DNA of 64,000 bases from Ptiloglossa arizonensis. Taxonomy: Eukaryota; Arthropoda; Insecta; Hymenoptera; Colletidae. Location: the NCBI RefSeq assembly GCF_051014685.1, contig NW_027478965.1, positions 248,001-312,000 of the forward strand, given 5' to 3'. The position numbers were made by a program, and so were the translations under genes. Under the pieces are notes generated by a model. That model searched no databases and was not told where the DNA came from. It saw only the letters and a list, made by a program, of their open reading frames with translations. Every line of letters begins with the position of its first letter. Position 1 is the first letter of the stretch. Below, in pieces: positions 63,392 to 64,000 of this stretch.

Positions 63392-64000
63392 AGCATCAGA
63401 ACTGCGAAAATTTTGAGTTTCTCAAGCGTTTCTTACATCCAAACTGCCATATCTCGCGAACGGATTGACCAATCCGCAATGTTTCTGTTGCATCTGAAAG
63501 TAGAAACTCCCCCGATTACAACAGTATGCATACCTTTCCCCTAGGCCGTTCTAGTTATTCGTTTCGAGCATCAGAACAGCGAAAATTTTGAGTTTCGCAA
63601 GCGATTCTTACCTCCAAACTGCCATATCTCGCGAACGGATTGACCAATCCGCAAAATTTCTGTTGCATCTGAAAGTAGAAACTCGACCGATTACAACGGT
63701 ATGCGTACTTTTCCCCTAGGCCGTTCTAGTTATTCGTTTCGAGCGTCAGAACTGCGACAATTTTGAGTTTCTGAAACGTTTTTTACCTCCAAACTGCCAT
63801 ATCTCGCGAACGGATTGACCAATCCGCAAAATTTCTGTTGCATCTGAAAGTAGAAACTCGCCCGATTACAACGGTATGGGTAGTTTTCCCCTAGGCCGTT
63901 CTTGTTATTCGTTTCGAGCATCAGAACTGCGAAAATTTTGGGTTTCACAAGCGTTTCTTACCTCCAAACTGCCATATCTCGCGAACGGATTGTCCAATCA
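63392..64000 (+). repeat. 3,499-bp-offset duplication, right copy (cut by window end)
   Basis: Matches 59,893-60,501 with no difference that I can see, and is still matching when the window stops inside TTGTCCAATCA. The true length of the duplication is therefore unknown. The left limit is set by TTATTCTTTTCGAG here against TTATATGTTTCGAG in the other copy. Confidence 0.85.

Larger units (their letters stand above)
1..64000 (+). repeat. 175-bp satellite DNA array spanning the whole window
   Basis: The phrase AAACTCGCCC recurs at 1, 176, 351, 526, 701, 876 and onward to 63,854, giving 365 complete monomers plus a partial one, with a net phase loss of 22 nt. Every copy reads in the same direction; I saw no inverted monomer. 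The consensus has 47 A, 42 C, 33 G and 53 T. The length is close to one nucleosome plus linker (147 + 28), a size common among centromeric satellites of plants and animals. No transposon, gene or unique sequence of even 100 bp interrupts it. I do not recognise the family. A centromeric or pericentromeric role is inferred from unit length and higher-order structure only; a subtelomeric or other heterochromatic block is also possible. The array continues beyond both ends. Confidence 0.98.
52990..64000 (+). repeat. Divergent monomer domain with short local duplications
   Basis: About 63 monomers carry TATGCGTACTTTTCC and ACCTCCAAACTG in place of TATGAGTAGTTTTCC and ACCTCAAAACTG. Neighbours differ at many positions and no long HOR is obvious. 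A recurrent subtype has GCCCAATTACCGCGG with TTTGTGTAC (about a dozen copies from 53,536 to 61,936). Local duplications are short: 525 bp around 55,714-56,700, 1,225 bp (GCGTCTGAAAGTAAAAAC at about 57,717 and 58,942), 1,400 bp (61,200-61,450 against 62,600-62,850) and 700 bp (62,275 against 62,975). No gene is visible. Confidence 0.8.

Noticed and set aside
34295..63948. Dozens of 60-92-codon open reading frames on both strands, many almost identical
   Set aside because: They are by-products of the repeat. Each covers parts of one or two monomers, starts at whichever TTG, GTG or ATG is available and recurs at multiples of 175 bp. Since 175 is 1 modulo 3, no frame stays open through successive monomers, and there is no ribosome-binding or promoter context.
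1..64000. CRISPR array
   Set aside because: The repeat is 175 bp and contiguous; there are no unique spacers between short repeats.
1..64000. Transposon, insertion sequence, LTR or solo-LTR insertion
   Set aside because: No stretch departs from the monomer for more than a few bases, and no target-site duplication or terminal repeat was found.
1..64000. Telomeric, rDNA spacer or simple-sequence repeat
   Set aside because: No short telomere-type motif runs, no rRNA-like sequence and no microsatellite longer than a few units occur.

Overview
The whole 64,000-base window is one uninterrupted tandem satellite array. The repeat unit is about 175 bp, always in the same orientation. From position 1 to the last monomer start (63,854) I count 365 monomers, with a net loss of 22 nt against a perfect 175-bp ladder; a partial 366th monomer runs off the right edge. 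Neither array boundary is visible. I found no protein-coding gene, rRNA, tRNA, transposon, CRISPR array or unique-sequence island. An array of nucleosome-sized units with higher-order structure points to a eukaryotic centromeric, pericentromeric or other heterochromatic block. I do not recognise the family and cannot name the organism. The consensus is 75/175 GC with 12 CpG per monomer (about 1.5 times expectation), which argues against a genome with strong CpG decay and would fit many invertebrates, but this is weak evidence.

Monomer architecture (consensus numbering, position 1 = AAACTCGCCC): a CENP-B-box-like element on the minus strand at 7-23; a C-tract/AvrII site (TTTTCCCCTAGG) at 31-42; an A/T tract AAAATTTT at 79-86; a perfect hairpin TTGAG-TTT-CTCAA at 85-97; an NruI site TCGCGA at 126-131; a perfect 16-bp dyad CGGATTG-AC-CAATCCG at 133-148; and a second A/T tract AAAATTT at 150-156. 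Variation is concentrated at about 22-31, 38, 53-56, 65, 87-93, 100-113 and 127-147, while 66-85 and 149-175 change little.

Layout. (1) 1-5,250: higher-order repeats (HORs) of 9 and 8 monomers that share a marker monomer ('A', TTAATCG...CGAGGATC). (2) 5,251 to about 21,880: a mosaic of subfamilies marked by GAATGG, GCGGACGG, TTATAACGG and CACCTGAAAGTAAAAAC, with 3-, 5-, 12- and 13-monomer duplications. (3) About 21,880-33,010: a subfamily set marked by CTAGACCG, ACGTCC and AACGTATCGACC, with 700-bp tetramers and 2,100- and 3,150-bp displaced duplications, and no net indel over 10.3 kb. (4) About 33,010-35,880: a mixed transition. (5) About 35,880-52,990: a clear 13-monomer, 2,274-bp HOR in seven complete or rearranged units, interrupted by a second block ('block B'), with a 5.1-kb segment duplicated at an offset of 7,002 bp. 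(6) About 52,990-64,000: more divergent monomers (TATGCGTACTTTTCC, ACCTCCAAACTG) with short local duplications.

The biology here is sequence evolution and chromatin rather than gene function. Repeated unequal exchange has built, truncated and fused HORs, and several crossover junctions can be placed within a monomer. All open reading frames are repetitive by-products: 175 is 1 modulo 3, so frames rotate at each monomer and stops recur. I found no previously undescribed gene system. The most interesting leads are the dyads and CENP-B-box-like element in each monomer and the layered duplication history.
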